Positions 36,538 through 47,940 of a DNA stretch of 64,000 bases are shown here, one piece after another. Source of the stretch: Charina bottae (taxonomy: Eukaryota > Chordata > Lepidosauria > Squamata > Charinaidae); NCBI GenBank assembly GCA_023362775.1, contig JALMGJ010000001.1, positions 59,489,501 to 59,553,500 on the forward strand. Reading direction: 5' to 3'. The notes beneath the pieces are model-generated. The model worked only from the letters and a program-made list of their open reading frames with translations, was not told where the DNA came from and made no database searches. Positions within the stretch are counted from its first letter, which is position 1. Each line of letters begins with the position of its first letter. Both the position numbers and the translations under genes were made by a program.

Positions 36538-36946
36538 TTTTGTTGTTCAGTCGTTTAGTCGTGTCTGACTCTTCGTGACCTCATGGACCATAGCACGCCA
36601 GGCCTTCCTGTCCTCCACTGCCTCCCAGAGTTTACTCAAGTTCATGTTCATCACATCGGTGATGCTATCCAACCATCTCATCCTCTGCCGTCCCCTTCTC
36701 CTTTTGCCTTCAGTCTTTCCCAGCATCAGGATCTTTTCCAGTGAGTCCTCTCTTCGCATTAGGTGGCCAAAGTATTTGAGCTTCAGCTTCAGTATCTGTC
36801 CTTCCAATGAGCAGTCAGGGTTGATTTCCTTTAGGATTGACTGATTTGACCTCCTTGCAGTCCAAGGGACTCTCAAGAGTCTTCTCCAGCACCACAGTTC
36901 GAAAGCATCAATTCTTCGGCGCTCAGCCTTCCTTATGGTCCAACTC
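36538..36946 (-). mobile_element. Bov-B LINE 3' end inserted in L2, with 13-bp target duplication
   Basis: The minus strand encodes the Bov-B ORF C-terminus: [60 protein letters not shown] and [10 protein letters not shown], then the 3' end GACACGACTAAACGACTGAA. A perfect 13-bp repeat TCTGGAGTCCTTT flanks it at 36525-36537 and 36947-36959. The 109-residue frame from 36876 is open to its natural stop, so this insertion is fairly young. Confidence 0.9.
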
Positions 36947-37160
36947 TCTGGAGTCCTTTAGGAAGGCTGAAAAGATCTGGCTCTTCCAGCAGGTTTTTGG
37001 CTGTAGTATTTTGTGAATACTAGGACTATTTTGTTTGTAGCATTCCCAGGATAACTGTTTGCTATTTGGTTCTTCTTCTACTGTTATATTATGCTTTTAA
37101 CTTGTCCTGCATGCCTCCTTGAATTGTTTGACCATAAGACAGCCTTACAAAACCAACCAA
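36947..37160 (+). mobile_element. L2 LINE fragment, right of the Bov-B insertion
   Basis: Continues the interrupted L2: AGGAAGGCTGAAAAGATCTG, GCTCTTCCAGCAGG (KAEKIWLFQQ). The right end is indistinct and no terminal tail motif is left. Confidence 0.6.
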
Positions 37161-37949
37161 TCAACAGATAAACAAAACTATCCTTGAATCAGTTTGATGT
37201 GCAATTTGGTGGCAAATACATTGTACAGTCCTGGAACGCACCAGTCTGCAGATATTGTTCTTGGTACCTGCCAGATTTCCCAATCCAAGTGACTTTAAAA
37301 AAATGCATTACAAAATAGGAAGGTGGTATAATGCAAAGTAAATCCCAAGCTTTCCCTAGATCATGACCATATTTTGCCCTGAAATTTATAGTTTTGATAT
37401 TGTGGAAGGAGGATTGTTATATGTCCATCTCATGGTAAACTCTTCTGCTGCAGCAGTTCAGGATGGTTCTGTGACTGAATATTGAGAATACTGGTAAGGA
37501 AATGAGCTGGAGAAAGCACTTGGGTTTGTTTCTGTGTCTGTGTACATGCCTGTAGTTTAACACTGTTATCAGTTCCTTCCAAACTTCAAAAAATAAAACA
37601 GGTTGGGGTTGTATATGTGTGCATGTGTATGGGTACAGTATATACATTTACTTTAAGGCTTTGGAACAGTGATCAAATGTTTAGTGTTTCTCGTTAGGCT
37701 CCATAGTCCCATCTACATGATTTGTTACCAAACTGCCTTCAGAATAGGATGCTTCTCAACTGGACATCAGGTGAGACAGTATAATGGTATGTGGGAATGA
37801 CCTTGGGGGGGTAGGAGGAAGAGCCGCAGCCTGGACAACTGTCTGAGAAATGAAATCTGAGTCCAAAGGGGATGGAGAAAGTGTCTGAGAAGGGACCCTC
37901 CCTAGTTTTGGGGAGAATAAAATAAGGGAGGGGAGAGTTACTTTCAGAC
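37161..37949. other. Non-coding stretch
   Basis: Short TG-rich runs near 37530 and 37610. No gene or assignable repeat was seen. Confidence 0.55.
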
Positions 37950-38139
37950 TTGCAAGATTCTGTTACTGTAAACTTACAATAAAGGTAGTAATAGTACTCG
38001 TGGTTGGTGCTTCTTGTCTGGACTACCTTGAAGGGCTGACAGATAGTTAATTTGATTCTACTGCTCCCATCAAACTCAAAGTGGTTACCAGTGTATTTCC
38101 AAATGCAATTAAAGTACTGTTTGCTACTTTTAAAGCCCT
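37950..38139 (+). mobile_element. L2 LINE fragment, left of a SINE insertion
   Basis: CAAAGTGGTTACCAGTGTAT and GCTACTTTTAAAGCCCTG correspond to the L2 segment LHWLPVCFRVQFKVLVVTFKAL. It is cut at 38139 by the SINE; L2-like sequence reappears near 38600. Confidence 0.55.
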
Positions 38140-38369
38140 GCTCCAGCTCTTGCCAACCTAGCAATTCGAAAGCATGCAAATGCAAGTAGATGAATAGGTA
38201 CCACTTCGATGGGTAGGTAACAGCGTTCCGCGCACGTCATGCGGCCACATGACCGTGGAAGCGTCTTCTGACAGCGCTGGCTCTTCAGCTAACAAACGAA
38301 GATGAGCACCGGCCCCTAGAGTCGGACACGACTGCACAAATGTGCGGGGGGAACCTTTACCTTTTTTTT
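38140..38369 (+). mobile_element. Sauria-type SINE, 5'-truncated
   Basis: It starts within the conserved middle (CTCCAGCTCTTGCCAACCTA) and runs to GAGTCGGACACGACTGCACA and the ACCTTTACCTTT end. The tRNA-like head is missing. Confidence 0.8.
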
Positions 38370-38465
38370 ATGTGGGAGGGCTGACATATAGTTTGGGACC
38401 TGGGTATCTTTCCCAGATAAATTCTGCCTGCTCCACCCATGCTAGGTCCTTGCTTATCAGGGGGT

Positions 38466-38540
38466 GCAATGGAATGCAATGCAATGCAATGCAATGCAAT
38501 GCAATGCAATGCAATGCAATGCGTGTGTGTGTGTGTGTGT
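38466..38540. repeat. (GCAAT)n followed by (GT)n
   Basis: About eleven ATGCA pentamers run straight into about nine GT units. Both strands stay open across the pentamer block. Confidence 0.95.
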
Positions 38541-38599
38541 CCACTGGTGAGCATCCCCCATAGGGACTCCCCTCTTATAGAACAGCCTGCAAGGCAAGG

Positions 38600-38850
38600 A
38601 TGGCCCTCCTGTTATGGCTTTTTGGAAAGTTTACAACTTTCTAGAAGACCTACTTCATCTGGAGGGCCTTTGGGGATTCATTGCAGAATCCCCAATACCA
38701 GAATTAATTTTATTGCACTGTTATATTGCATTATATTTTCTAGTGTATGTTTTTTATTATTATTATTGCATTTTGTTATATATTTTTGTGAGATGTTTAG
38801 AGCTTGACTGGACTGAGGTGGTGTATAAATTTCAAAATGAATTTTAAAAG
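38600..38850 (+). mobile_element. L2 LINE 3' end (decayed)
   Basis: TGGCTTTTTGGAAAGTTTAC resembles the ORF2 C-terminal segment, and TGTGAGATGTTTAGAGCTTG with GTGGTGTATAAATTT fits a worn L2 3' tail. It could be the continuation of 37950-38139, which would make the SINE and the GCAAT block later insertions or expansions. Confidence 0.5.
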
Positions 38851-39092
38851 TTCAAAAGGATTGCCAATCACAAGCAATAGCAGTAAACATTTTAAAAGAG
38901 TAGGACCAACCTTGCCATTAGGTAGACAGGCGAGTGCTTTAGAAAACAGAGGCTGGGAGCAAGAGAGACATTAAAATGTAGGATCTGTAGATTTCACATA
39001 GCTTGTCCTACAGCCCTAAAGCAGCCAGCTGTACTCAGATGTGATGAAACATTCTGCCCCTTGGTGTTAAAATAAAGTAGTTGAAAGTAAAG

Positions 39093-39413
39093 GTGAAGGT
39101 TCCCCCTGCACATATGTGCAGTCGTGTCCGACTCTAGGGGCCGGTGCTCATCTCCGTTTGTTGCCTGAAGAGTCAGCGCTGTCGGAAGACGCTTCCACGG
39201 TCATGTGGCCAGCATGACGCATGTGGAACGCTGTTACCATCCCACCGAAGTGGTACCTATTCATCTACTTGCATTTGCATGCTTTCGAATTGCTAGGTTG
39301 GCAAGAGCTGGGGCTAGTGCGGGAGCTCACGCGGGGCTAGGGATTCGAACCTCCGAACTTGTGATCTTCCGATTGACAAGCCTGGCATCTTACCCACTGA
39401 GCCATCACGCCCC
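39093..39413 (-). mobile_element. Sauria-type SINE, full length, with perfect 15-bp target duplication
   Basis: In reverse, from the 3' tail (GTGCAGTCGTGTCCGACTCT) to the tRNA-like head (TTACCCACTGAGCCATCACG). TAGTTGAAAGTAAAG occurs at 39078-39092 and 39414-39428, directly at both ends. The perfect duplication points to a recent insertion. Confidence 0.9.
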
Positions 39414-39428
39414 TAGTTGAAAGTAAAG

Positions 39429-40653
39429 TGAAGTGGAATATGTGTGGTGGCAGGGGGAGGCTGCTGTTTTGTTCTTTGCTTCAAGTATCAAAATGACCAG
39501 ATCTGGGCTGAAAAAATTAGTATGACCATTAGATGGAAGTATAGAAATAAAGAAAGTTCTAACTCTTTGCTACCATCTTCTGGTCAACTAGAGTTCTACA
39601 ACTCCAATCTGGTAGTACGAGATAACCTATTCCGGAGATTTGGTTATTTTATTATTTGAAGCAATGGCCAAACGCTCAAAGTTGAGTCACAAAAGATGAA
39701 TTAGTTAAACACTGAAATAGTCTCTGAAGCTGGAACTGCTTTATAAAGGGTAAGTTATGCTGAACTATGCGCAAGCCGAACAAAAACCCAGGAAACGGTG
39801 GTCATTGGCTCTCTCCTGCCAACATTTTGGTTTGGCATTGAATAGTTCATTCAAAAGCAAGATTAGATTGTTGGAGCACTACTGCATGGGTTACTTCATG
39901 CCCCTGGGAGCTGCTCTTAGATTCCAGCAGGTTACTTCATGAAATGAGCGTATCCAATTTGATTGAGAGTTCTCATCAGTTTTCTGTTCCGTTTAATTTT
40001 ATTTTATTTTTATACAGATGAAGAAATTACTGTTACACCCATACCTTCTGACACGCCAACTACATGACTTCACATCTACTTTATAACCACATATAATTAC
40101 ATAACCTCACCATTTATTTTCTCCCAGAACTCATGGCTCCTGATAGACTCTTCTGTCTGATTTAAAATTCAGATTTTGGACATTAAAAAAAAAAAAACAC
40201 CCACAACCTAAAACACTTATACAATGAGTTTTCTCCCTGCCTCCCCCCACCAAACTACTTTTATTAACCACATTTTTATTCAAACAATATAGAAGGAATG
40301 TTCTGTATAGGATAAAGGAAAAGGCAAGCTATGCTAGCTAAAAATTTGGCACAAGCGCCTTTGTTTAATAATGCATGTATAACTGCTTGTACACACTGGT
40401 TAATAACGGAACTGTTCTCATATTTCCATCCCTACATAGGAAAAGGAACAAAACATGACCTGAAAAGCATTTATTATGTATTTCACTCTTACTAGTTTGT
40501 TTGTACTGTGCCTTTTTTGGTAGTTGATACAGTATGAGCTAAATAAAGGATGGCCTGGACTTGAATACTTGTATATACGTTAAGTTCTTTGGGCAAATAG
40601 CTGTTGCTTAGCCTAACCTGCTTGGTTTGTTGTGAAATATCTACATCAACTAC
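39429..40653. other. Non-coding stretch
   Basis: AT-rich, without gene or recognised repeat; a run of A at 40185-40197. Confidence 0.55.
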
Positions 40654-40661
40654 ATCTACAT

Positions 40662-40885
40662 CAGAGCTTTCCAAACTGTGTGTCGCAACACAAAAGTGTG
40701 TCGCCACACACAGTCTGGCGTGTCGCCACACAACCCAGAAGCGCTGATCATCATCAGCGCTTCCAGGTTTCCCCGCGGCGACACACCAACTGCAGCGCGC
40801 AAAACCCGAAAGCAGCAACAGCACTTCCAGGTTTTTGCGTGCTGCCGCACTTCTGGGTTTTCCCACGGCGACACACCAATGCCAG
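40662..40885. mobile_element. hAT-like MITE, truncated at its right end
   Basis: Left terminus CAGAGCTTTCCAAACTGTGT is the same as the inverted right terminus of the complete copy at 58205-58423, so the two lie in opposite orientation. An internal palindrome, AGCGCTGATCATCATCAGCG, is shared. The right end stops about 38 bp short of the terminus. ATCTACAT occurs on both sides but belongs to a small ATCTAC simple repeat, so it is weak evidence of a target duplication. Confidence 0.7.
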
Positions 40886-40893
40886 ATCTACAT

Positions 40894-41547
40894 CTACATC
40901 TATCTCCATATAGATTATCTTGGGTTCTTGATCCTAAACATAGTGCCCATAAGGATCTCCCTCGGAAATCTCCAGATTCTATGCCTTACTTAATATGGCG
41001 TTTTTTGTTTTGGTTTTCATTCAACAAAATGAAAGCAAAGGGCCTATCACAAAGCAAAGGTCACAAGTAACATTTGTGTTTCTGATTATGCTTTGGGATC
41101 TTTCTTATACCTTGCCTTTCCCCCCAAAAGCAGGTAAGAATTCTGGCAGGTTCAAATATGGCAGGTTCTGCCATTAGATAAAGGGATGTTTTTATGCCTG
41201 GCCTGTGACAGTTGTTTTGTGAGAGCACCCATGATATGCTCTCAGAATTCCAAATGTTGCCATGTTTCCTGCCTCATGTTTCTTGCAGGAAAGGCAGGAC
41301 ACAAAAGAGCTATTAGAATAGCTAGTATGCATTCTCCTATCTTTATGGGTGATGCCAGAGGGTTCAAAACCTGAAAAGGGAGGATCCAGGGTTGTCACCT
41401 CCCTCCCTCATCAGCTGTTGCCCCTACCTCCATCATCCACCATGCCCCTTCAGTGCATTACTCTCTGAGAATCACACCGAGTGAGCTACTTCAATGTGGG
41501 GGACTTTGGAGTGAAACCCACAGTGATGCTTTGATTTAAGGAGCCCT
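40894..41547. other. Non-coding stretch
   Basis: No gene or recognised repeat was seen between the MITE and the next SINE. Confidence 0.55.
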
Positions 41548-41559
41548 CAGGCTGCGATA

Positions 41560-41896
41560 AAGGGGCGTGGTGGCTCAGTGGGTAAGATGCCAGGCTTGTT
41601 GATCGGAAGATTGCAAGTTCGGAGGTTTGAATCCCTAGCCCTCCGTGCGGAGTGAGCTCCCGCACTAGCTCCAGCTCTTGCCAACCTAGCAATTCGAAAG
41701 CATGCAAATGCAAGTAGATGAATAGGTACCACTTCGGTGGGAAGGTAACAGCGTTCCACGCGTGTCATGCAGCCACATGACCGTGGAAGCGTCTTCGGAC
41801 AACGCTGGCTCTTAGGCTAACAAACAGAGATGAGCACCAGCCCCGTCGGACACGATTGCACAAATGTGCGGGGGGTACCTTTACCTTTACCTTTTA
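41560..41896 (+). mobile_element. Sauria-type SINE, full length, with perfect 12-bp target duplication
   Basis: Head GGGGCGTGGTGGCTCAGTGG, B-box region GGAGGTTTGAATCCC, the conserved middle and the tail GTCGGACACGATTGCACA, ending TTTACCTTTACCTTTTA. CAGGCTGCGATA flanks it at 41548-41559 and 41897-41908. Confidence 0.9.
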
Positions 41897-41908
41897 CAGG
41901 CTGCGATA

Positions 41909-43595
41909 CACAAGAGTGATGCTACTTTGGAGGCCAGCATGGCTATCTAGAGAGGCTGCCCTTCCTGCTGCCTTGTTCTGAGGACTCTTCAGAGCAAAAC
42001 ATCAACTTGGATGAGGGCTCAAAAGCACCAGTCTTCCTGAATTGGATGAAGATTCTATTTGAATCACACTCTGTCCGCTTATACATGGAATAAATCCTTG
42101 TATGTTTTTATGATGGGGAAAACAATAACTAATCTACCTATAAACCACATTTAGTTCTGGAACTCCCTCTTGAAAGTGGTTTGGTGGACTCTGTCTCTCT
42201 GAGTTTTATGCACCCGTGTTGTTGCTTATTTAATGATTCAAAATGCTGTATTGCTTATGTTTAAACTCTTCTGCCTAAGATATTTTAATCAGAAAAATCA
42301 GATATTTACTTTAAAAAGTATGGATAATAGCCACCACCCTCTAACACTCCCATATGAAATAACTTTTTTTAAAAAGGCATTTTGAGTTTGGACCTTGTAA
42401 CTTCAAAAAAGCTTTGCAACTTAATTGTATTCATTTGAAAATAGTTTGCATCACTATTCTGAGCTGTAGGGTACAGTCACTGATTTTGCTGACTAAATAA
42501 CTACTGCCTTACATTATGTAAACAGATCATAAATAATTCAGTTTTTGTGGGTGGGGGAGACTCCATCCCAGGGAAGAGCAGCTTGGCTCCATCTTGGATG
42601 ATTTAAAAAGGACTTTAAATTTGTATTTGTTCTTCTTACTGGAAAAGTTTTTATGGTATTTGCTGTTGCTAAGTATTTGGAATTCTACTGTTTGATATTG
42701 TAAGCTATCTTGGCAATATATCACCCTTGAAAATTGAGTAAGAAATATAATAAATAACAATTACTATAACCAATAGAAGACATCTAAGGAAACTTCTAGA
42801 AGATAAGTGATAGTGGTAGCTCTAGCTCTATCAAAAGAGCTCCCTACTTATAGAGGAGGCAGCCTTTTAATAAGAAATAGGGTTGTTTCTTTTATTCCTG
42901 GTCCTTGGCTGTAATTAAGTATGATGATGGTGTAATTTGTTTGCAGTTGTTTTAGGGTACACTCCTAAACACGTATCTAGAAGTATGTTGCACGGAACTC
43001 AATAGACCTTGAATAGACATATGGTATACAGATCCATTCTTGTGACTTCTGGTGAAATAAGGCCTTGCAGCTGAAACATCTGCCCTAGTTTTTGACATTC
43101 TTGAGTCTACTCTTTCCTCTGTTTTGCAACATCTTGCCTGATTGAAAGTTGTGGGGAATTCAAATGGTCCATACACCTTTGAGTTTTATGGCTTGGTCCT
43201 AATTAAGGTATTGCTCAGTTATAGATTTATTTAAGGATAGATAACTTACAGAAAGTGAATTACCTGCCAGTTAGAAGAGACACTGTAGTATTAGACGGCA
43301 CAGTAGTTTGATTTAATATTAGGGAGTTTCATTTTGTTTGGCATGTCCTCCTATCAGAATTATCTCTGCTGGGAAGACTCATTTTGGACCAAAACATGTA
43401 TATTATGCTATTTCCTGTTTTAAAATGTCTGGCCTCTGTTATTCGAAAGAAAAAAACTGGAAATAAGGCCCTGATCTCAATTGTGTTCCCAATCTGAATT
43501 GGGTCCATGTACTAATTTTCATCAAAATCCCTCCCTCAGGTTATCTTGAAGGTTCTCTTTACTACTAATAGCACCTTGAGAAAGAAATAACTGGA
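41909..43595. other. Non-coding stretch
   Basis: No gene was seen. The 74-codon minus frame at 42952-43176 has no recognised domain. Confidence 0.55.
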
Positions 43596-44298
43596 GGATG
43601 GCAATTTTAGCCCAAACTAAACTCAACATTAAAAAAACTAAGATCATGGCATCTGGTCCCATCACTTCCTGGCAAATAGAAGGGGAAGAAATGGAAGCAG
43701 TGACAGATTTTATTTTCTTGGGCTTCAAGATCACCACAGACAGTGACTGCAGCCATGAAATTAAACTCCTTGGGAGGAAAGCTATGGCAAACCTAAATAG
43801 CATATTAAAAAGCAGAGACATCACCTTGCCGACAAAGGTCCGTATAATTAAAGCTATGGTTTTCCCAGTAGTAATGTATGGCTGTGAGAGTTGGACTGTA
43901 AGGAAGGCTGAGCGCCGAAGAATTGATGCTTTCGAACTGTGGTGCTGGAGAAGATTCTTAAGAGTCCCTTGGACTGCAAGGAGGTCAAATCAGTCAATCC
44001 TAAAGGAAATCAACCCTGACTGGTCATTGGAAGGACAGATACTGAAGCTGAAGCTCAAATACTTTGGTCACCTAATGCAAAGAGAGGACTCACTGGAAAA
44101 GACCCTGATGCTGGGAAAGACTGAAGGCAAAAGGAAAAGGGGATGGCAGAGGATGAGATGGTTAGATAGCATCACCAATGTAATGAACATAAATTTGAGT
44201 AAACTCTGGGAGACAGTGGAGGACAGGAAGGCCTGGCATGCTATGGTCCATGGGGTTACGAAGAGTCAGACACGACTTAATGACTGAACAACAAAAAC
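43596..44298 (+). mobile_element. Bov-B LINE 3' end, 5'-truncated
   Basis: The terminal part of Bov-B, ending AGTCAGACACGACTTAATGA CTGAACAAC at about 44298. Its last 390 bp are also present at 36538-36946 in the opposite orientation. No clear target duplication was found. Confidence 0.92.
43598..44287 (+). pseudogene. C-terminal part of Bov-B ORF2 (229-residue open frame)
   Basis: The Bov-B polyprotein is an endonuclease-reverse transcriptase; this piece is the region after the RT palm. It reads [97 protein letters not shown] and ends [10 protein letters not shown] at its natural stop. MAILAQ at the start resembles the ADDIALLAQ catalytic strand but runs directly into KLNIKKTK, so a block of residues has been deleted in frame. 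The long open frame suggests a recent insertion. No start codon of its own is implied. Confidence 0.88.
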
Positions 44299-47016
44299 CA
44301 CCTCTGTACTGCCACACCCACTTTCAAATAAAATATACCCCAAAATCCTGCTCCTCCCCTATATTTTGTAACATTTATTTTCATTTGACATGCTTTGGTA
44401 CATATGAAAGCAGAATAACTTAAAACATGATTAAGTGATCTATTTTTTTATACGTTACAAGGAACATCTGAAAACTGATGACTACTGATGTTCATGTGAA
44501 TGTTAACAATCTCAGATTAATTTTATGTCTGTCCCCAAAAATGTAATATCTTCATAAATATTTACTTCTCAAGTGATTTGTACCAGTAAATGGTGGCTTT
44601 TAGATTGCTGTCATTCAGATACTTATGTACAGCTATTAAGAGTAAGCCTATCAAACAAGCTTGGACTTTTTGGAATAAACATGCGTAGAATTGAATATCA
44701 AAGGTAAGATAAGGTTTTGAGCTCAGGATTTAGAATTCTGAGAATATAAGAATTCAAATACAATTGTCATTGATGTCCATGGGGCGGGGTGATTTGTGTG
44801 TGTGTGTTATGCAACTTGCCCAGAATCAGATTTGAACACAATGTAAAAACTGTAAAATAAATAATAATCAAAAATTACATATGAATGCTCATATTGAAGG
44901 ATGTAGATTCCTATAGAAAAGAAACAGTTTTCCACTTTTATAGCAGTCTAAAATAATCTGAAAAGGAAAAAAGGCAGTTCCGTAATTTCATTAGTTTAAT
45001 GAAGAAATAGCAAAAAAAAAAAAGGGGGGGGAGTTATCAGGAGGACAATGAATTACATACAGATATAATGTCTGATCATATAAATCAGTTGTGAAGCTGG
45101 TGATTTGAGAAAGACAATTTTGTGAACAATTAGTTCACTGGTAAGATAAGTAAACTAACAATTAGTTCTCCCGGTAAGATAAGTAAACTCATTAATAATA
45201 ACTTGGGTTCATCAAATGATTATCATAAAGAAATGCCCTTCTTTCTGAATATGGCATTAGTCTATAGCATGCTTAAGTTTAGATCTTGCAGGCTTGGGAA
45301 AAAAGATTCAGTAATTAGGGCTAAATCAATCCAATTTAGGCTACAATCCTGGAAATGTTACCCAGGAGTAAGACTCAGTTGAAGGAAGGACTGGCTAATG
45401 CTGCGTGAGATATATGGGAGTTAAAGCCAACAGTTTGGAAAAGACTTGTTTAAATAAATTAAATGTAATTTATGTGACAATTCTTTGTATTCAATATAGG
45501 GTATAATTTTATCTAATATTACTTTGGTAGCATTGGATTACAATATTCAAGCAAAATACCTGGGGACTGTATTTACCTTGGTGTAAAAGTCATACACCTG
45601 ACTTGTGTTCCTGCTCCAGCCTTAACATTTTTTTTTTTGGGGGGGGGAACCCTCAATCATCAAAGTTAACATTTCTTGAACTAAGTCAACATAAAACAGG
45701 TATGATTTTCGTCACCATACTATGACTCCCAGAATGCCCAAATCCAGCTGTGGGGAGCACATGTTGAGAGGCAAGTTTCTTCATGTGTATATCTAGCTAC
45801 AGCAGATAGGGCAGTGTATATCTGTATGTATAAATGAGTGGTGCACATACAGCTACGCAGTTTGGTCCAACTTTCAAAGGGCACACATAAGCTTTAACAA
45901 ATTCCTATTTCCCCAAATCCTGCCAACTGGGCTTTGTTGAGGAGGAGAAAGACAAGATTCAGTTGCTTTCTGTCTGCCCCACTGCACCAAGAAGCTGGTC
46001 ACTGAAACTACCATTTTCTTAGAAAGTGTTTGCTCTGTTGGAACAGAGAGACAGTGCATTATCCCTTCCTTTTCTTTAAATTGGAGTTTAACTGATCCTA
46101 TTACAGTACCCTTTGAAGCAATTAATGGCATTTTTAAAACACAGGCGCAAGGATCAAAAATACTTCTGTACTCCATCTGCTGCTGCAGTAAATGTGCCCC
46201 AGTGAAAGGAGTGAGTTTGCACGCATAACCAGCCTTTTGCACAGATTGCTCTGATGATGCACAGCCCCATCAGAATTGCCAAGTTCATCTGTGCCTTCTG
46301 CTCTGGCAGATTCTGTTTTTGGACTAACTGCTTGTGAGCAGAACAAGACGACCAAAGGCAGACTCCAGTCTCATCCCATCCTCCAACTCTAGAAAGGGTG
46401 TCTGTGTGAAGTGCAGTTGTAAAATGTTTGAAGATATATACATTTTATACAAAAAAATATTTAAATCTACCCCTCTTGTCTATATACAGGCTGAAAGGGA
46501 AAAAAAGGTAGCTTATGCCATAAAGATGAAAAACAACATACAAAACGCATGTATAGCAAATATTATAAAACATGTATTTGTAGTGCAAGTTAAAAGTACA
46601 GGGGACTCTACTTATACTGGCCAGCTCGAGGGAAGCACATGATTCTGAGTAATCAACAAGAGCCCCCAAATTCAAATTCTTCAGAGTTGACAGTATTAAC
46701 AGAATACAAAAATATGGTGAGAATTTACACATTACACATAAAGTACTTAATTTTTTAATAGTTTACAATAGAGATCTACAGATATGTTTCCAAATTAGCT
46801 GGCTTCTTACTACCCACCCTATTTTAATGCTATAGGTGTGGTTACATATACCAAAAACAATCTCAAAGCAATAGCTATACAGCAACATATTAGGGTCTGA
46901 AAATGAGACCAGTGCATGTTAAATATTTCACTGGCTTACTAAATTGACAGTTTATTCATTTACAGTTGTTGTTTTAATCTGAATAGACTTGTCTTTGAGA
47001 CGAAAACAAAATGTCC
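44299..47016. other. 3' flank of TGFB2, no recognised gene
   Basis: AT-rich DNA with small homopolymer runs (45011-45031, 45630-45647). The right part may still be transcribed if the TGFB2 3' UTR is longer than the nearest polyadenylation signals suggest. Frames at 45874-46732 lack domains. Confidence 0.5.
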
Positions 47017-47781
47017 TTTATTAATAACCTCTTCCTAGGCTTTCGGCAAGAAAACAAGGTGTGTATGGCTTTTCTTTTAAAGTAGACTTTCTAAATCATG
47101 TAATAACAGAGTTCTGTTTTGATTGGGTTAAACTAATCATTGTTTCCAGAATATTTCTGAGTTTGTGTTCTCCAGGTATGAAGCACATTTCTAGCCATTT
47201 ATTTGGTCTGAACATTTGTGTCTTTCTTCTCTGTCCCCCAACCCCTATGGCAATATATATTCTTGTCTGATCGTATTACACAAAAATAAATAATGCACTG
47301 TTAATTCTAAAAACTACAAGGAACAGAGAGGGTATCTATGGCATAACAATATAAAGATCAAGTAAGCCACGGGATAGATACAGCAACTCCACTTAATGGG
47401 GTTTTTCCTGTTTTTTTCCTTTCACATAAGAACTCTTAACAAATTCTTCCAGTGTTTATTTTTAAAAGGTTTTCTTTCTTTTCTTTCTTTCTTGTTAGTA
47501 TTTTTGCTTTCCTAAAAAATGCTTCTTGTCTATCTCACTAACCAAGTAGATGAAATGTAGGATAAGGCCTTCACGGTTTTGCATCAGACGACTGTTTAAA
47601 AACAAAACACAAAACAATGAAACAAACTCTCAGTCCATTTGGACTAGTACCGCTTTTTTCTTTTTTAAAAAAATACCATGGATGATGTGTTCTTTTTCTT
47701 TCTTTCTTTTTGAACGTATCTTTTTCTTCCTTTCTTTCCAGAGAAAAAATGTACACACTCCAAAATGCTCCAATACATCCC
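47017..47781 (-). other. TGFB2: Probable TGFB2 3' UTR (end uncertain)
   Basis: Sequence directly downstream of the TGFB2 stop codon, AU-rich on the minus strand. AATAAA signals in the sense direction lie at 47017-47022 and 46951-46956; an earlier one is near 47456. Which is used cannot be told from sequence. The UTR could extend to 46 kb, since vertebrate TGFB2 messages have long 3' UTRs. Confidence 0.4.

Positions 47782-47940
<159 letters not shown>

Noticed and set aside
40886..40893. 8-bp target duplication (ATCTACAT) for the MITE at 40662
   Set aside because: Both sides lie in an ATCTAC simple repeat and the element lacks its right terminus, so the match proves nothing.
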